DNA of 64,000 bases from Diphasiastrum complanatum. Its lineage: Eukaryota; Streptophyta; Lycopodiopsida; Lycopodiales; Lycopodiaceae. A program made the translations under genes and the position numbers. The notes under the pieces are model-generated. The model was not told the DNA's origin and did no database searches. It was given only the letters and a program-made list of their open reading frames with translations. Numbering within the stretch: the first letter of the stretch is position 1; every line of letters starts with the position of its first letter. Positions 1 to 11,581 of this stretch are shown piece by piece. The DNA is taken from positions 23,291,987 through 23,355,986 of the forward strand of contig CM055094.1 in NCBI GenBank assembly GCA_029204225.1, given 5' to 3'.

Positions 1-2469
1 ATAGTCCAAATCGAGACAATTGGAATCAAGGCCGAGGTCAAGGACGCGGCTATTCAAGACAAAGTAAACCTGAAAATTGTAGGTACTGCAACAAACCTGG
101 CCACTGGGAGTGTGAATGCTTCAAGAAACAGAAGGAGATGGAACAAAGAAAAGACAAATGGCAAGCGAGAAATTATGCTGATCAACATCAATTTGATGAC
201 TATTATTATGAAGACAATTATACTGATCAACATCAATACGATGATGATCAATATGAAGATGATACTGGTGAGAGCTCAAAATTGTTCATTACAACATTAA
301 TGACAAGTGATGAAGCCAAGGATACATGGTACATTGATAGGGGTGCATCCAAGCACATGACTTCAAGGAAAGAGTGGTTTTCAAAACTCAAGGAAACCGA
401 CAATGGTGATGAAGTTGGACAAGCTGATGGCAAATTGCTATCTGTTAAAGGAGTTGGAGTGGTACCAGTGAAGTTAGCCAGCGAGAAGATAAAGCAGATA
501 AGCAATGTGCAATATGTACCTGGCTTAGCTAACAATCTACTATCTGTTGGGATGATGGATGATCAACAACTCAAAGTTGAGTTTGACAGTGACAAATGTC
601 TTGTCAAAGACATCAAGAATCACTACAAAGTGATTGCTACAGGAGCTAGAGTCAACGAGAATCGACGCTACAAATCGAATGTGAGATCTTTTACTCAAGC
701 TATGGTAAGCACTGTTGATAGTCGAAGTGATCTTTGGCATCAAAGGTTTGGTCATATCAGTGCTCAAAGCTTGCAAATTCTTTAAAGAGGTAATCTAGTT
801 GTTGGATTGCCTGATATCTCTTTCGAAGGAAAAATTTGTGAGGGTTGCATTTTGGAAAAACAACATAGAGAGAGATTTCCCAAAGATGGAGCAAGAAGAG
901 CCAATGGCATTCTTGATCTTGCTCATAGTAATCTGTGTGGACCAATACAAACTAGGTCCATTAGTGGTTGTTACTATTGATCCAACAAATGGACGTTAAA
1001 TCTGCTTTTCTTAATTGAGTGTTGGATGAAGAGGTGTACTTAGTACAACCTCAAGGATTTGTTGAGCCAGGGAGAGAGCATCTCGTTTGTAAGCTCAACA
1101 AAGCCATTTATGGATTGAAGCAAGCACCACGAGCGTGGTACTCTTGCATTGATGAACACTTCAAGCGAAGGGGAATGGTAAAGAGTGATGTTGATCCTAA
1201 TCTTTACATTCTAAGGCAAGACTCAGATATAGTGTTCATTGTATTGTATGTGGATGATTTGATTATTACAGGAAGTAATGAGAGCCTGTGATGAAATAAA
1301 ATCAGATCTTTTCAATGCTTTTGACATGAGTGATCTAGGATTGATGCACTATTGTCTTGGCATTGAAGTATGGCAAAAGGATGACATGGTCTTTCTTACA
1401 CAAAGCAAATATGCACAAGATTTGCTTTATAAGTTCAATATGCAGGATTGTAAGCCTTTGAGTACACCTATGGATGTCAACATGAAGCTTACTGCATATG
1501 ATAAATCTAAGAAAGTGGATGCTTATTTGTATAGACAGCTGGTGGGTAGTTTGATTTATTTGACACACACACGACTTGATATTTCTTATGTTGTTGGTGT
1601 TGTTAGTCAATTTATGCAAGATCCTAGTCAAGCACGTTGGAAGTCTGCTAAACATATTCTCAGATACATTTGAGGGACATTGAATTTTGGTTTGAAGTAT
1701 GATCAGCCTGAAGCGCCAATGTTGGTAGGTTATACAGATGCCGATTGGGTAGGTAATATTGATGACAGAAGATCTACCAGTGGTCATACATTCAAATATG
1801 GTATAGCTGCAATTTCATGGAGTAGTAGAAAACAACCTACAATAGCCTTATCATCGACGAAAGCTGAATATCGAGCACTCAGCAATGCTACACAAGAAGC
1901 GGTATGGTTACAAAGATTGCTTGTGGATTTAGGTCAACCATAGGTGGATGCGACTACTATATCTTGCGATAATCAAAGTTGCATTCACCTTGCCAAAAAT
2001 TCATTTCTACATGTTCGAACCAAGCACATCGAAATACACTACCATTTTGTTCGAGAGAAAATTCTTGATGGAGCCATTGATCTTGTTTTTTGTAAATCTG
2101 AAGATCAAATGGCAGATATTTTTACTAAGTCATTAGGTAGATGTAAATTTGAGAGGTTTCGTACTCTATTAGGAATAGAAGAATGTAATTTTATCATTGA
2201 GGGAGATTGTTAGAAATCAATGATAAACTTCATTGTTACTGTTTACGAGGTACATTAATGTTGACAACTGTGACCAGCTGTCATTAGCCATAGGCTAGTC
2301 TATTAGTCTACTCGTAGGTTTTCTCTCTCTATCAGGGTTTATGGTTTATTTGTACATTTTACATTCTGTATGAGTTAGTGTGATAGAGTGACAGTGTGTG
2401 TTCTTCTTCCGACTTCTTGTGGTGATTGCTTATGGTGAATGCTTGATGTTGCATATCTAATTCTTGACA
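1..2469 (+). mobile_element. Ty1/copia retrotransposon fossil, 3' part, with 3' LTR
   Basis: This is an old Ty1/copia copy that enters the window already in its gag region. Parts seen in order are a CCHC zinc knuckle near 80-130 (CRYCNKPGHWECECF), an aspartic protease motif near 330-370 (WYIDRGASKHMT), a GAG-pre-integrase segment near 735-780 (LWHQRFGHISAQ), reverse transcriptase from about 1020 to 1670 with YVDDLIITG, and RNase H from about 1680 to 2200 with TDADWVG and the KHIEIHYHFVREK box. A purine tract (GAGGGAGA) leads into a 3' LTR. The 5' LTR is outside the window. The copy is broken, with several breaks, and is not a functional gene set. The family call is firm because domain order and motifs are those of copia Pol. 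Confidence 0.92.
2208..2469 (+). repeat. 3' LTR of the copia fossil at 1-2469
   Basis: The LTR begins TGTTAGAAATC directly after a purine tract at 2199-2206 and is taken to end at ...TTCTTGACA. The start is well supported by the tract and the TG dinucleotide. The end is inferred from a CA and the usual small LTR size, because the 5' LTR is not in the window for comparison. Confidence 0.55.
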
Positions 2470-5400
2470 GGTAAATGTGATAGTGTTGTGTAATTTGGGT
2501 TGGTTAAGAATCCCTATTTCGAAATTGCATAGCACCAGTTTTTTTGAGTTCATTAGGTTGAATTTATTTTGAATATCTATTGGGCCATGAGTTGGCCCTA
2601 TTTTGTTATGGAAAATTGTGACATGGAATGAGAATGACACTTGGTTCACATTTGTACTGTGAGCACCTTATTCCTAAGAGTTGTAACTCTCAGATGGTAG
2701 CAATTCGAGAGTATAGTACCAACCAAATGGGTTGTTTTATGTGACAGTAAAACCATGTGCAGATTCTTGTTAAAATCACAATTTTGGCAATGGATTATTA
2801 TGAACCATATGGGGGTACTCCAGTATTTGGTGGAATAGATATGTGCATATCTGGTATTGGAAATCCAGATGGAGTTTTTAAGATCTCTGGAATATCGGAT
2901 AATGCGGTTTAAGATCTTTTTGAAGATCAAATCCTAGGTTTGGTTATAGGATGGTCAGATAATCTTTTTGATTTCCTGATGATCAGATCTAAAAGCAAAG
3001 AATTTTCTTGTAGAGAAAACTGATGGTATGGGACATTAATGATTTCAAAGAGGAAATTCTTGTGTGAGAATGATCTGTAGGCCAGTGGCTAGTATTTACA
3101 TTAATAGTAATGCTAACAGTTGAAACCATTGGTAAAGCCTATTTAGGGTATTTGGAGAGGTTATGAGATATAGATCCGGATCTCTCAATGGTATCTCATA
3201 AATTCCAAATTGGAAACCCTTAAAAGCTATTTCTCTATTGATTTTAAATTTCTACTTTTTAGAAGTTTCTTATATACTAGACAATTGGATTGAGATTCAT
3301 ATACTTCCTTCCAATGTAGAACTAGGTTCTGAAGGACTGTTCAAGTTATATGAATTTATACTTCCATTTCAGATTTGTGAATATAGCTAAGAATCAATTG
3401 ATGTTTTCAATTGATTAAATGGAATTTAGACTTCCTGAGCCCAATAATTATCTCTATTTGATAGTTGATTATTGAGAGTAATATTTCTATCACTCGGGAT
3501 AAGATATTTAATGATTTTAAGGAAAAAGTCTGGTTTGTAATAGTATTGGATACTCATTACTGACTTTTTCAAATCTTTGATATCTTATATGTTGTCTCCT
3601 AGGAACTTTTTAATTGAAATTTTAGAATTTATTTTAAAAGGGGGAGAAGAAAATGATAGGAATAAGACTTTTATGGGATCAACCAGTTGCATAGATTTCT
3701 TTTGTGGAATCTAGTTTGTGTGCAATGGGGGAACTATCCAGTGGAATAGAGGAAATCTCTAGTGATTATTTTGAATAATCTGGAACTAGAGGAGATTTGG
3801 GGGTTTTTGAGCTGTGAGATATTCATGAATATGGAAAGTAGTGGTAAAGATTAAATTAGGTTCACTGATTGGCTACCAAATACCATTTAGTTATGGATTA
3901 AATCAGTGGAATAAAGCTTTAATCTGAACCTTTTGTCCAAAGATGTCTGTATAAGTCAACCTAATCTTAGTTGGTGCACTAAGATCTAAAGTAGGTTGAT
4001 TGGTTGAAGGAATTTTGTGGATAAAAGCATGATGGTTGGAAAACTTGTGATGTGGAATTATTCACTTCAGAGATTTCCCAAATATGTTATTTACTCAAGA
4101 GAAATGAAAACTTCTGTAACTGAGATACAAGATTCTCAATGAGATATGTGAGTGACATGCGGATTTTGGAGGAATCTGCCAGTTAATGACATATGTGTTT
4201 ATGTACTGGGTCATAGTGAGATTATTCTTATATGTGCACGATTAATCTTGTGTGGATCTACTATGTATTCCTGGTTACTAAGATTATCTGGTGCACTTAA
4301 CCTAGTTGACAAACATAGACATATAATCAAGTATTGTGTTTGACAATTACTTGCAGAGTTAACAGATCTGTTCTGATAGATCTATTGGTTAACTTAAAAG
4401 TGATTTGGATATGGATCTAAATATGGTGTTATACTAATATAAATATTTGTTAACAGATCTGCACCTAGAAATTTAAGATTTCTAAATCATGAGCAATTAA
4501 CTTGGGTAGTTGATTTACTCCTGTGGAAGTTAATTGGTAAAACGGACAGTGTGAAGAGATTCACCAGAAACTGTTTGTTTTGTGTGTATTGCTTGTAAGA
4601 CACATAAGTTATGAGTCATTTGGATTCATTAGTTAATTGTGTGCATAGGATACTGAATTCTTGGATGAGTATTTCTCAGTTGAGAATTAGACTTGATTCA
4701 TTAGTGATAGTATCCCTGTGAGCTCAATTGGATACCGGATCCTAATGGTGCCAAGAATGGTAAACTGAATTTTGGGAATTCAACAGAACTTTGTAATCTC
4801 TAGATGATGTTCTAGGAGATAGTATAAAGTTTATATTGTTAAAGACGAATGTTATAAAGGTCTTTAATTTCTTGTTGATTGTAGAATTTGGAGCTCATAA
4901 TTTGATAATATTCTTAGAATTCAGTGATTTTCCTTATGGAAAAGATTTCAAAATGATTCTTATACTTCCTGAGTTGTATGTTGTACATATACTCCAGTAT
5001 CTTCCAATGATTAAGTATGGTTTTGCAATCCTGTAAATTATGATTGACGAATCATAAGATTCTAAATGTTTATGATTGACGGATCATAAACTCATACTTA
5101 AAGATCATTTGAAGATTATAAGGAAATGTGAAAATTCTTAAGATAATGTGTAATTCTTGATCAATTGAGTGAGTCAAGGATTTGGATCTGTTATTTGAAC
5201 TCTAAATTCCTTTACTCCAGTACATACTTGAGATTGTATGAATCTCACAGGCCTTTCCATTAAGTAATTGTTTACTTATTAGGAATTGCTTTCTTTACAG
5301 ATTGTAGTCTATTAGTGTTTGTGTACAAAGGTCAGTCTAAATCTCCAGTTTTGTTGGAGACAGATAAATCTATTAAGATACAGATAGATGTTGATTTCTT

Positions 5401-5729
5401 GCATATGATGCTAGAAATGGGGCTGTTAACTCATTAGAGTAGCTGTAGTACTCTGGTTTGAGTTATGATTGTCTGAGACTTGATGGATCTCCTAGAGATT
5501 TTATATGATTGAATTGTGGTATTTTAGAATATTTGGATATTCTAAGAACATTTGTACCAAGAAGCCTTATTTACTGCAAGAAATTGAAATGGAATTTCTT
5601 TAGCTTTTGGATTTGATCTCTGAAATAAAGAAGTTAATTCACCCAGTGGTTCATGTAATTATGATTACATGAATGTGATGAACTTTTGTTTTTGGAGTAG
5701 TTCAACGCATTTGGAAGATTTATAGCTTA
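2470..5729. other. AT-rich decayed DNA, no gene recognised
   Basis: All frames are heavily interrupted and the longest open stretches (for example 4836-5036) have no recognisable domain. Because a Ty3-type chromodomain and LTR follow immediately at 5730, part of this stretch may be the eroded interior of that element. No integrase or reverse transcriptase motif could be read, so this remains inference. Confidence 0.5.
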
Positions 5730-6370
5730 GTGTATCTTTTGGAATTTGAAATAGTATTTATGAGTAGAGGCAAGCAATTAAAGAATTGTTGCATCTCTGA
5801 ATACTTATTCAGATGGAAAGATCAGACTAAGAATAATGGTTCACGGGTAAGATTTGAAAGCTTAAGGAATAGTTTCATGTTTTCTTTTCCCGTTCTGAGG
5901 ACAAAATGTGTTTAAGGGAGGAAGAATGTTACGGCCATATTCGGTTAAAGGACCTGGAATAGTCCTAATATGGTAGACCGGCCCTCCAGTGTTCGAGATT
6001 ATTGGTCACGCCTAGATTTTATTCCACATCGAGGCCTGTTGGTGACTAATGACCTTGAGAGGACCCAGACACTCTAATTGAGACATATGGAGTAGTGCAT
6101 GTATATGTGATTGATATAGGCAGGAGGTATGCATGTAGAGCTGTAACCTATTTATAGTTGACCTGCATGGGAATTGCATGTAATCATGCACTGGATCCTA
6201 CTCTCTATATATTGAGGTAGTGATTATTCCGTAGACGACTTGGTCTAGGTTACCTGATGAGCTCTTCTCCTCTTGTTGTCACATTGGCATGGCTTGGGGG
6301 CTAGATCCAGGAGGATTCTCCAAGAGGGATCTAGGTTTGGTTGGGTGGTCATTAGAGGAGTTACAAACAT
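5730..6370 (+). mobile_element. Ty3/gypsy chromovirus fossil, 3' end
   Basis: The segment at 5735-5910 resembles the C-terminal chromodomain of plant chromoviruses: an arginine-flanked QLKN, then SEYLFRWKDQTK, then a final VLRTKCV that matches the typical end of such integrases (LRTK followed by a glycine-rich purine tract). A polypurine tract AAGGGAGGAAGAA at 5913-5925 precedes an LTR that starts TGTTACGGCC at 5927. The family call rests on the combination of chromodomain-like sequence, polypurine tract and LTR start. The interior upstream is too decayed to read. The copy is old and broken. Confidence 0.6.
5927..6370 (+). repeat. LTR of Ty3/gypsy chromovirus fossil
   Basis: It starts TGTTACGGCC after the polypurine tract, contains TATA-like stretches (CTATTTATAG near 6149 and CTCTATATATTG near 6210) and probably ends near ...TTACAAACA at about 6370. 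The right end is uncertain because no second copy is present; another possible end is GTTAACA near 6483. Confidence 0.45.
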
Positions 6371-6639
6371 CAAAAGGGTCGTCTAAGAAATGCCACGTAG
6401 GACAAAAAAATGCTGGATTTTAAAACTCCGACAGACTTTCAGGTCCAGTTTAGCTTAACCTTACTAGTAATGTGTAGTTAACATGACACGATTATGACAT
6501 ATGCAACTGCGACTTCAAGAACCTATGACGCTCATTAACTAACTTTTTCAAATTTGAAAATGAGATTGTGTCCCTTGTTTTAACTAGTGAGGGAATAAAC
6601 ATAGAATCTCAGGTACGCCATGGATGAATAATAGTGTCT

Positions 6640-8507
6640 ATTTTCTTTTTGGTCTGTCAGCTGATGTTTGCGGAGATGTCTCAGTTTCATCTACACATTG
6701 TTCTCCCTACCGAGAATGCTCCGATAGCTAAAAGAGGAGTAGTAAAAGAATCCACAGTTTCTCCACTTGATATGATCGCTCACAGAATCAACTAAAGAAA
6801 GAATTACGATTTGTGGATTGACGAAAGTTTGTATCCATTGGATCCGAGCTTGATGCAAGCTCCACAATTCCAATCCATCACACAATTAATAAAGTTTTTG
6901 TGTGACAAAGAAAACGGTTTATTGGGTTATTGTGAAAGATTGACGACTTATGGTGTTGCAAACTTGGTTCAAAAAATACAGAGTTTAGAATGTATGTTAA
7001 ATGGTTTGTTTGCTGACTATAGAAAAAAAGAGACCGCGTTATTATTTATAGTGAAATTCCATAATATTAAAAGTGTTAGTATGAGCAAACTTATTCTGGT
7101 GGTCAAGCTAGATGAATCGGAAGTTATAAAAGGACAAAAGTTGGAAAGAGTAAGTATTACTCTCATGAATGGATCATTGAGCAATGCAACAAACTCAAGG
7201 GATCTCAACTTCAGTGTGCAATCAGAAAACAACATATGGTGGCTAGCATGTTTTCAGGTAAAAAATGGCTATTATTCATGTGCAATTTCTTTTGGTAATT
7301 GTTTTGAATACATAAAAACTTATGATTCCATATGTTGAACATAATATCAAGGAGAATCACGATGTTCTTTCCTGGATTTTTTAGCAGAACAAGTTATCCA
7401 GATATCATAAAGGATCATATGAAAGGCAAAGTGCTTAGTGTTCCTAAAAGAGGTGAATTTTTGGTGGAATGGCATTTAGCTGGAGACTTGAAGTCATTGA
7501 AATGTATGTTCAATGTATCTCATAGAGCAAATTCGAAACATCCATGTCTATATTGTATGAAATCATCAAATGAAGGAACACAAGAGTTTAAAGAGATATT
7601 GAAGATCCCAACTGGAAACCAATACTACCAATCCCTTTACAAAATGTGCATATTTGCACACTTCATGGAGAGGTGAGGATCATAGAGAAATTAATATATC
7701 TTCATATCTTGTTTGCGACGAATACTAAGCCAGAGTCAGCATCAAAACAAGCAATCGCTCGATTAGAGGAAGTGTTGTCAAAAGCAGGCCTTCATAAAGG
7801 CCATGTTAAAATACAAAAAGATGAAACGCTTTCAGGAAAAACAGGAAACGTACCCAATAAACCTAGCATAGGAGGAGTCAAAGCTCGTCGATTTTTATCA
7901 AATTATTCTAAAGAGTCGTCTAAGATCCAATACTCGGTTTGGAAAGATGTTATTTCTGCAACATAAGACTTTGAAGATAAAGGAACAACAAGGATAAAGA
8001 AGGTTGAAGTTTGGAAAAAGCTCAATAATATGATTGAAGTGCTTAGAAAAGACACAATTTCATATGCAGATGCACTCCTATTGGAGAAAACAGCAATAGA
8101 GTTTGTAGATGCACTTCGGGTGGCTTGGGGCTCAGATCACATCACCCACTACATGGTAAGATACATTTGAACAGTGTCTTACAATTTTATAATTTTAGTA
8201 TAACTTGCTTGATAGATTCTAACCAATGCATAAATCTTTGATATTGCAGCACATACTAAGGCATCATGCATCATTTTTTGCAAAAAAGTATGGCAGTTTG
8301 AGTATATGGTCCTCACAAGGAATGAAGAAATCACATTGGCAGGCAAGAGCAGCATTTCATCGAAATACACAACATGGTGGAACATCCTCAAAAAATAGTT
8401 ACATCATTCAGCTATTCCAATGGTTTTATAGACGAGCTCAAGTTCGATACACAACAAGACCAACTGAATATCAAAGATTCAAAAAAGCATGTAAATTTAT
8501 AAGCTAA
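6640..8507 (+). CDS. Gene A: transposase-like protein, intron-containing (paralogue of gene A' at 14999-16497)
   Basis: I do not recognise a named family. The N-terminal part near 6811-7000 reads LWIDESLYPLDP and LLGYCERL. A middle part near 7470-7560 has HLAGDLKSLKCMF followed by a zinc-type HPCLYCMKSS. A C-terminal part at 8252-8507 has ILRHHASFFAKKYGSLS, then WSSQGMKKSHWQAR and HGG. A GDLK motif followed by CxxC and a late H..YGSL..QG(M)(E/K)..H region recalls transposase-like proteins found in many eukaryotic mobile elements, but this is from memory. Likely introns are about 7255-7337 and 8157-8249 (donor GTAAGA, acceptor ATATTGCAG). An in-frame TAA follows FVDAL-upstream sequence near 7964, so the copy may be damaged. 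It converges on gene B, leaving fewer than 100 bases between them. The start codon is not settled. Confidence 0.5.
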
Positions 8508-8594
8508 AATTAGATTGATGGCATTCAATAAAGATCAAATGCGTGTGATCAAAAATTCTCAAATTTCACATACATTAAATGAAAAAGAGTACAA

Positions 8595-9969
8595 TCATTT
8601 TTTTTCATTGTTTCTAAGGACAATTTTTGTTGTGTGGTCATGAAGGAACTTTTTCCTATCATACGGATCCAAAAATCGAGTGGATCGCCTTTTGCTCTAA
8701 TCTATATATCCTGATAGAATTGCCAGAGCAGAGGATCTCATAGGAGCATTTTTTGGCACGTAATTAAACACTTTAAGAGCAACATCTCTTTTGACAAAAA
8801 TGATTCTATATGTATTTTTTGGGTATTTATGCCCTTGGGCAAAATAAGATAGGACCTTGATGGCCATGATTAAAGTTCCCGCATTCACAAAAAACCTTTC
8901 ATGAAGAACCCAAATTTTGTTATTTAAAAAATGTTTCAAATAATGAGCCAATGAGGCATCCTTCTGTCTCCCGCCTTGTCTCTCTCTCAATCCTCCATGC
9001 CTGCTAGCAAAGGCATCAACTTCAACGATATCCTACAACACATAATCAAGTGTTAGTCAAACTAGCAGATCAAACCAGCAAATAATGGTGGATTGTTGGT
9101 CAGTTGCAATAATATATATGGGAGGTGGCGGATACTTTATCTGAAAAGCCAAAAACTCCTCCTCACTTGGCATATTAGCCTCATATGCCTTGCTCTCAGA
9201 TAGCATCCTTGGAAGGGCATCTGTGCCACTTGCCTATTCTACCTGGTCCTCATAGTTGATGCCATCTATGATGTTGTCATCATCAAAGTCAATAAAATCA
9301 TTAAATTCAGAAATCATCCTTGACATAAGAGATAATATCTCATCTTCTTTGAGATTCATTACGTCTTCGACGTCGCTAATGGATAAGAATGCAATATCGT
9401 CCATATGATACACAGGGAGGTCCATCAAGGTTTTGCTCTGGTCAATCTCGCTCATGGTAGATAAGGGAGAGATAGACAGAAAACAAGCCTAAAACCTCAT
9501 CAGTAATGGAAACCTCTGAAGCCACACGAGTGGTAGGGGCAGGCAAACCAATCACGGATGACCCAGAAGATTCTGCCTCGTCAGGGATAAGAGCAAATAA
9601 GAAAAACACGAAGGCCATACCCTCATGAACGAAGCGACATACTCGATTGTGTTCCTCACAGGGTATGACATGTTTAAACAGATCGATAAGTTTGGTAAAC
9701 TTACGATCATGTCTTTGCTTGGCACTAGGCTGAGCATGAGTCAAATCTGTGAAATGCACAAATCTCAATCCGTCCATCAGAAGGGTACCCTGTTGCAAGC
9801 ACTCATAAAAATCCTTGTACAGTTTAAGAAAAATTTTCCTGTGCTCAATAGCAAATCTCTCTATGTCAAACTGAAAATCGAAATAGGACAAAAAATGGGC
9901 TATCCTCAGCATCAACAAGGAAAGAACTAGAGCTTTATAATAGATCGAACTAGTAGAAGAGGAGGCCAT
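8595..9969 (-). CDS. Gene B: unrecognised protein, two or more exons (paralogue of gene B' at 13558-14930)
   Basis: No known domain is recognised. The first exon (from ATG at 9969) contains RFVHFTDLTHAQPSAK, an EEHNRVCRFVHEGMAF stretch and then an acidic region. An acidic segment at 9234-9455 is rich in Asp and Glu, followed by SKAYEANMPSEEEFLAFQ near 9150-9200. After an intron with acceptor TTGTAG, the last exon starts at 9032 and reads DIVEVDAFASRHGGL, LAHYLKHF, QGHKYPKNTYRIIFVKRD and SGYID, then FLDPYDRKKFLHDHTT near 8610-8660. A stop interrupts between SGYID and that tail, and the first exon needs a frame change near 9480, so this copy is probably decayed. The same blocks occur in the same order in B' on the other strand. 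It is divergent from the H3-like gene, with about 0.9 kb between starts. Confidence 0.5.
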
Positions 9970-10065
9970 ATCGATATGACGCGTCGGTTAGCAAGGGGAC
10001 ATAAACGGTATAATCGTGGGTGCATGATGGCAATATGCACTATACACGAATTTGAATATCGGACC

Positions 10066-10588
10066 CACGTGCCAGGGGATCAGTGCAACTATGGAACTAT
10101 CTGCTGGGCGCATGGTAGTGATATTGTACGCACAAATTTGGAGCGGGTCGGTTTCCTGGACTCAATATGCGAAACTGAATTCTAGAAACGACACTCATAT
10201 ATATAGCACACCAATGCACCGTGAGTGTTGGGCACTCGCCTTGTCATGTTAGACATGACTTACACACCTAGCACGGCAACCAAGCCTCCTCTAATACAGA
10301 GCATCTGAACCGTACACGTGTCTCAGTAACGTGCGATCAAAATTGCCACACGTGTGAAAACGACGGCGAAATTATTTTGAATGACACGTGTACACTTCGG
10401 ATTCTGACATGTGTCCTCGCACGTGCATGCCAACTGTACGATCGTACAACCCAGTCGTCTTGTGATGCGTACGTGTCATCAACATGCATGCCAGCCGTAT
10501 GATAGTACGAACCACTGACACGTGACAGCTCTGTGTGATGACACGTGTGACCACATGTGCGGGGAGTGGAGGTGTCACATCACACGTG
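10066..10588. promoter_or_regulatory. Cluster of eight CACGTG palindromes between divergent genes B and H3-like
   Basis: CACGTG occurs at 10066, 10315, 10349, 10385, 10420, 10519, 10542 and 10583. Seven copies fall within 274 bases, most of them in the fuller palindrome ACACGTG(T). CACGTG is the G-box bound by plant bZIP and bHLH factors and is the core of ABA-response elements. The cluster ends about 25 bases before a TATA box and lies between two divergently oriented genes, so it is placed like a shared upstream regulatory region. Two partly similar segments of about 27 bases, starting GCATGCCA near 10427 and 10487, also lie inside it. Confidence 0.6.
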
Positions 10589-10613
10589 TGAATATGATGG
10601 AATGTTCTACAAG

Positions 10614-10620
10614 TATAAAA
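10614..10620 (+). promoter_or_regulatory. TATA box upstream of the H3-like gene
   Basis: TATAAAA sits in the context AAGTATAAAAGGACG, directly downstream of the CACGTG cluster and about 255 bases before the ATG at 10871. A pyrimidine-rich stretch at about 10640-10710 follows, as expected for a plant transcription start and 5' leader. Confidence 0.6.
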
Positions 10621-10870
10621 GGACGTTTTCAGCTCATATTTCAGTTTCGGATTTCTTCGTTCTCTGGCTCTCCTTAGCTTTCTTCGTTCACTTCTGCTCC
10701 TCGTTAGACGCATATCGCTACCATACACCCAAGGACCCACATACCAGTATAGCTTCCCCCCTCGCATGTCATGGCGATACGCCATCTCTCATATCGCCAT
10801 CACGCGCCTCCCCTATCAGATATCTTCTTTTCCTTCTCGTTGGCACGTCATATCGATACCCTAGCTTGAA

Positions 10871-11240
10871 ATGGCCCGTACCAAGCATATAACACGCCTT
10901 ACCACATTTGCCCCGCCTCCTGGCCCTCCTGTACAAAGGGCAGTGGGCACTGGTAGGAGAGTAGGTCGGCCCAGAAGACCATGGTTAAGGGATATCATGA
11001 GACTTCAGAGGACAAAGAATCTTCTGATTCCCCGTGCTCCTTTCTACAGGTCTGTGAGATTAGTAACAAGGTCACTCTCACATGATGTTTGCTGGAACAT
11101 AACAGCCCTGGAAGCTCTCCATACTGCCTATGAGGACTTTCAAATCAAATTCTTTGAGGACTCCACGCTTTGCACAGTGCATGAGAGTTACCCTCATGCC
11201 TCAGGACATGCATCTTGTCATGAGGTTGAGGAGTACATAC
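10871..11240 (+). CDS. Histone H3-like protein with Pro-rich N-terminal tail
   Basis: From ATG 10871 the protein begins MARTK exactly like H3, followed by a Pro/Gly/Arg-rich tail. It then aligns through the histone fold: PWLRDIMRLQRTKNLLI (residues 37-53) matches the alpha-N region and FYRSVRLV matches alpha-1. VCWNITALEALHTAYEDF (73-90) matches alpha-2, and FFEDSTLCTVH (94-104) matches the alpha-2/loop-2 signature. Helix 3, RVTLMPQDMHLVMRLR, is read at about 11179-11226 in the neighbouring frame, so the fold is not in one uninterrupted frame; a one- or two-base change just after TVH would explain this. Loop 1 has canonical H3 length, while Trp75 and RVTLM recall centromeric H3. The tail lacks the ARKS contexts around K9 and K27. 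It is followed by a basic Pro/Ser-rich stretch to about 11500. It could be a separate gene or the 5' part of a fusion with the protease downstream. Confidence 0.75.
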
Positions 11241-11580
11241 GATCAGGTCTTTAAGAGTGGTTTCACCTCTAGGCCAACACCTACAGAGAGAGGTCCTGTT
11301 CCTCAACGAAGAAGGAGGAAGCAGACCAAGCCCACCAGGCCTGCCAAGCAAAGGGTGGTACTCAGCGAATCACCATCCCCTCCTCACATCTCTCGTCCTT
11401 TGGTTGGACCATCACACCAGTCTGCAGTGCCTTCTTCTCCTCCCACCACCCCTAACTATTCAAGTAGTTCCTCTTCCATTCCCTCCATTCCATCCCACAA
11501 TAACAAGGATATGAACTCGACTGTAGATAAAATAATATCGGATCTAGATTTAAGTTTAATAGGTTATTTTTATAAGGATC
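11241..11580 (+). other. Basic then Pro/Ser-rich coding-like extension linking H3-like and protease regions
   Basis: In the frame that carries H3 helix 3, translation continues past the fold into a basic patch (PQRRRRKQTKP), then a Pro/Ser-rich stretch with a run of Ser near 11460-11480, and stays open to 11639. The next recognisable coding sequence (protease) uses another frame from about 11582. Either this is the C-terminal extension of the histone-like protein or a linker in a histone-protease fusion; the sequence does not decide. Confidence 0.35.
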
Positions 11581-11581
11581 T

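Noticed and set aside
6640-8507. Gene A as a Kyakuja-Dileera-Zisupton transposase
   Set aside because: The nearby Ulp1-like domain is suggestive of Zisupton, but the characteristic KDZ motifs were not seen in A; only GDLK, CxxC and a late H..QG..H region were.
10372-10785. Arg-rich minus-strand frame of 137 codons
   Set aside because: It lies across the CACGTG/TATA promoter region and its composition reflects the repeated ACACGTG motifs.
10871-11240. Calling the H3-like gene a centromeric H3
   Set aside because: Trp75 and RVTLM are CENH3-like, but loop 1 has no insertion and the N-terminus is ARTK as in canonical H3; the evidence is mixed.
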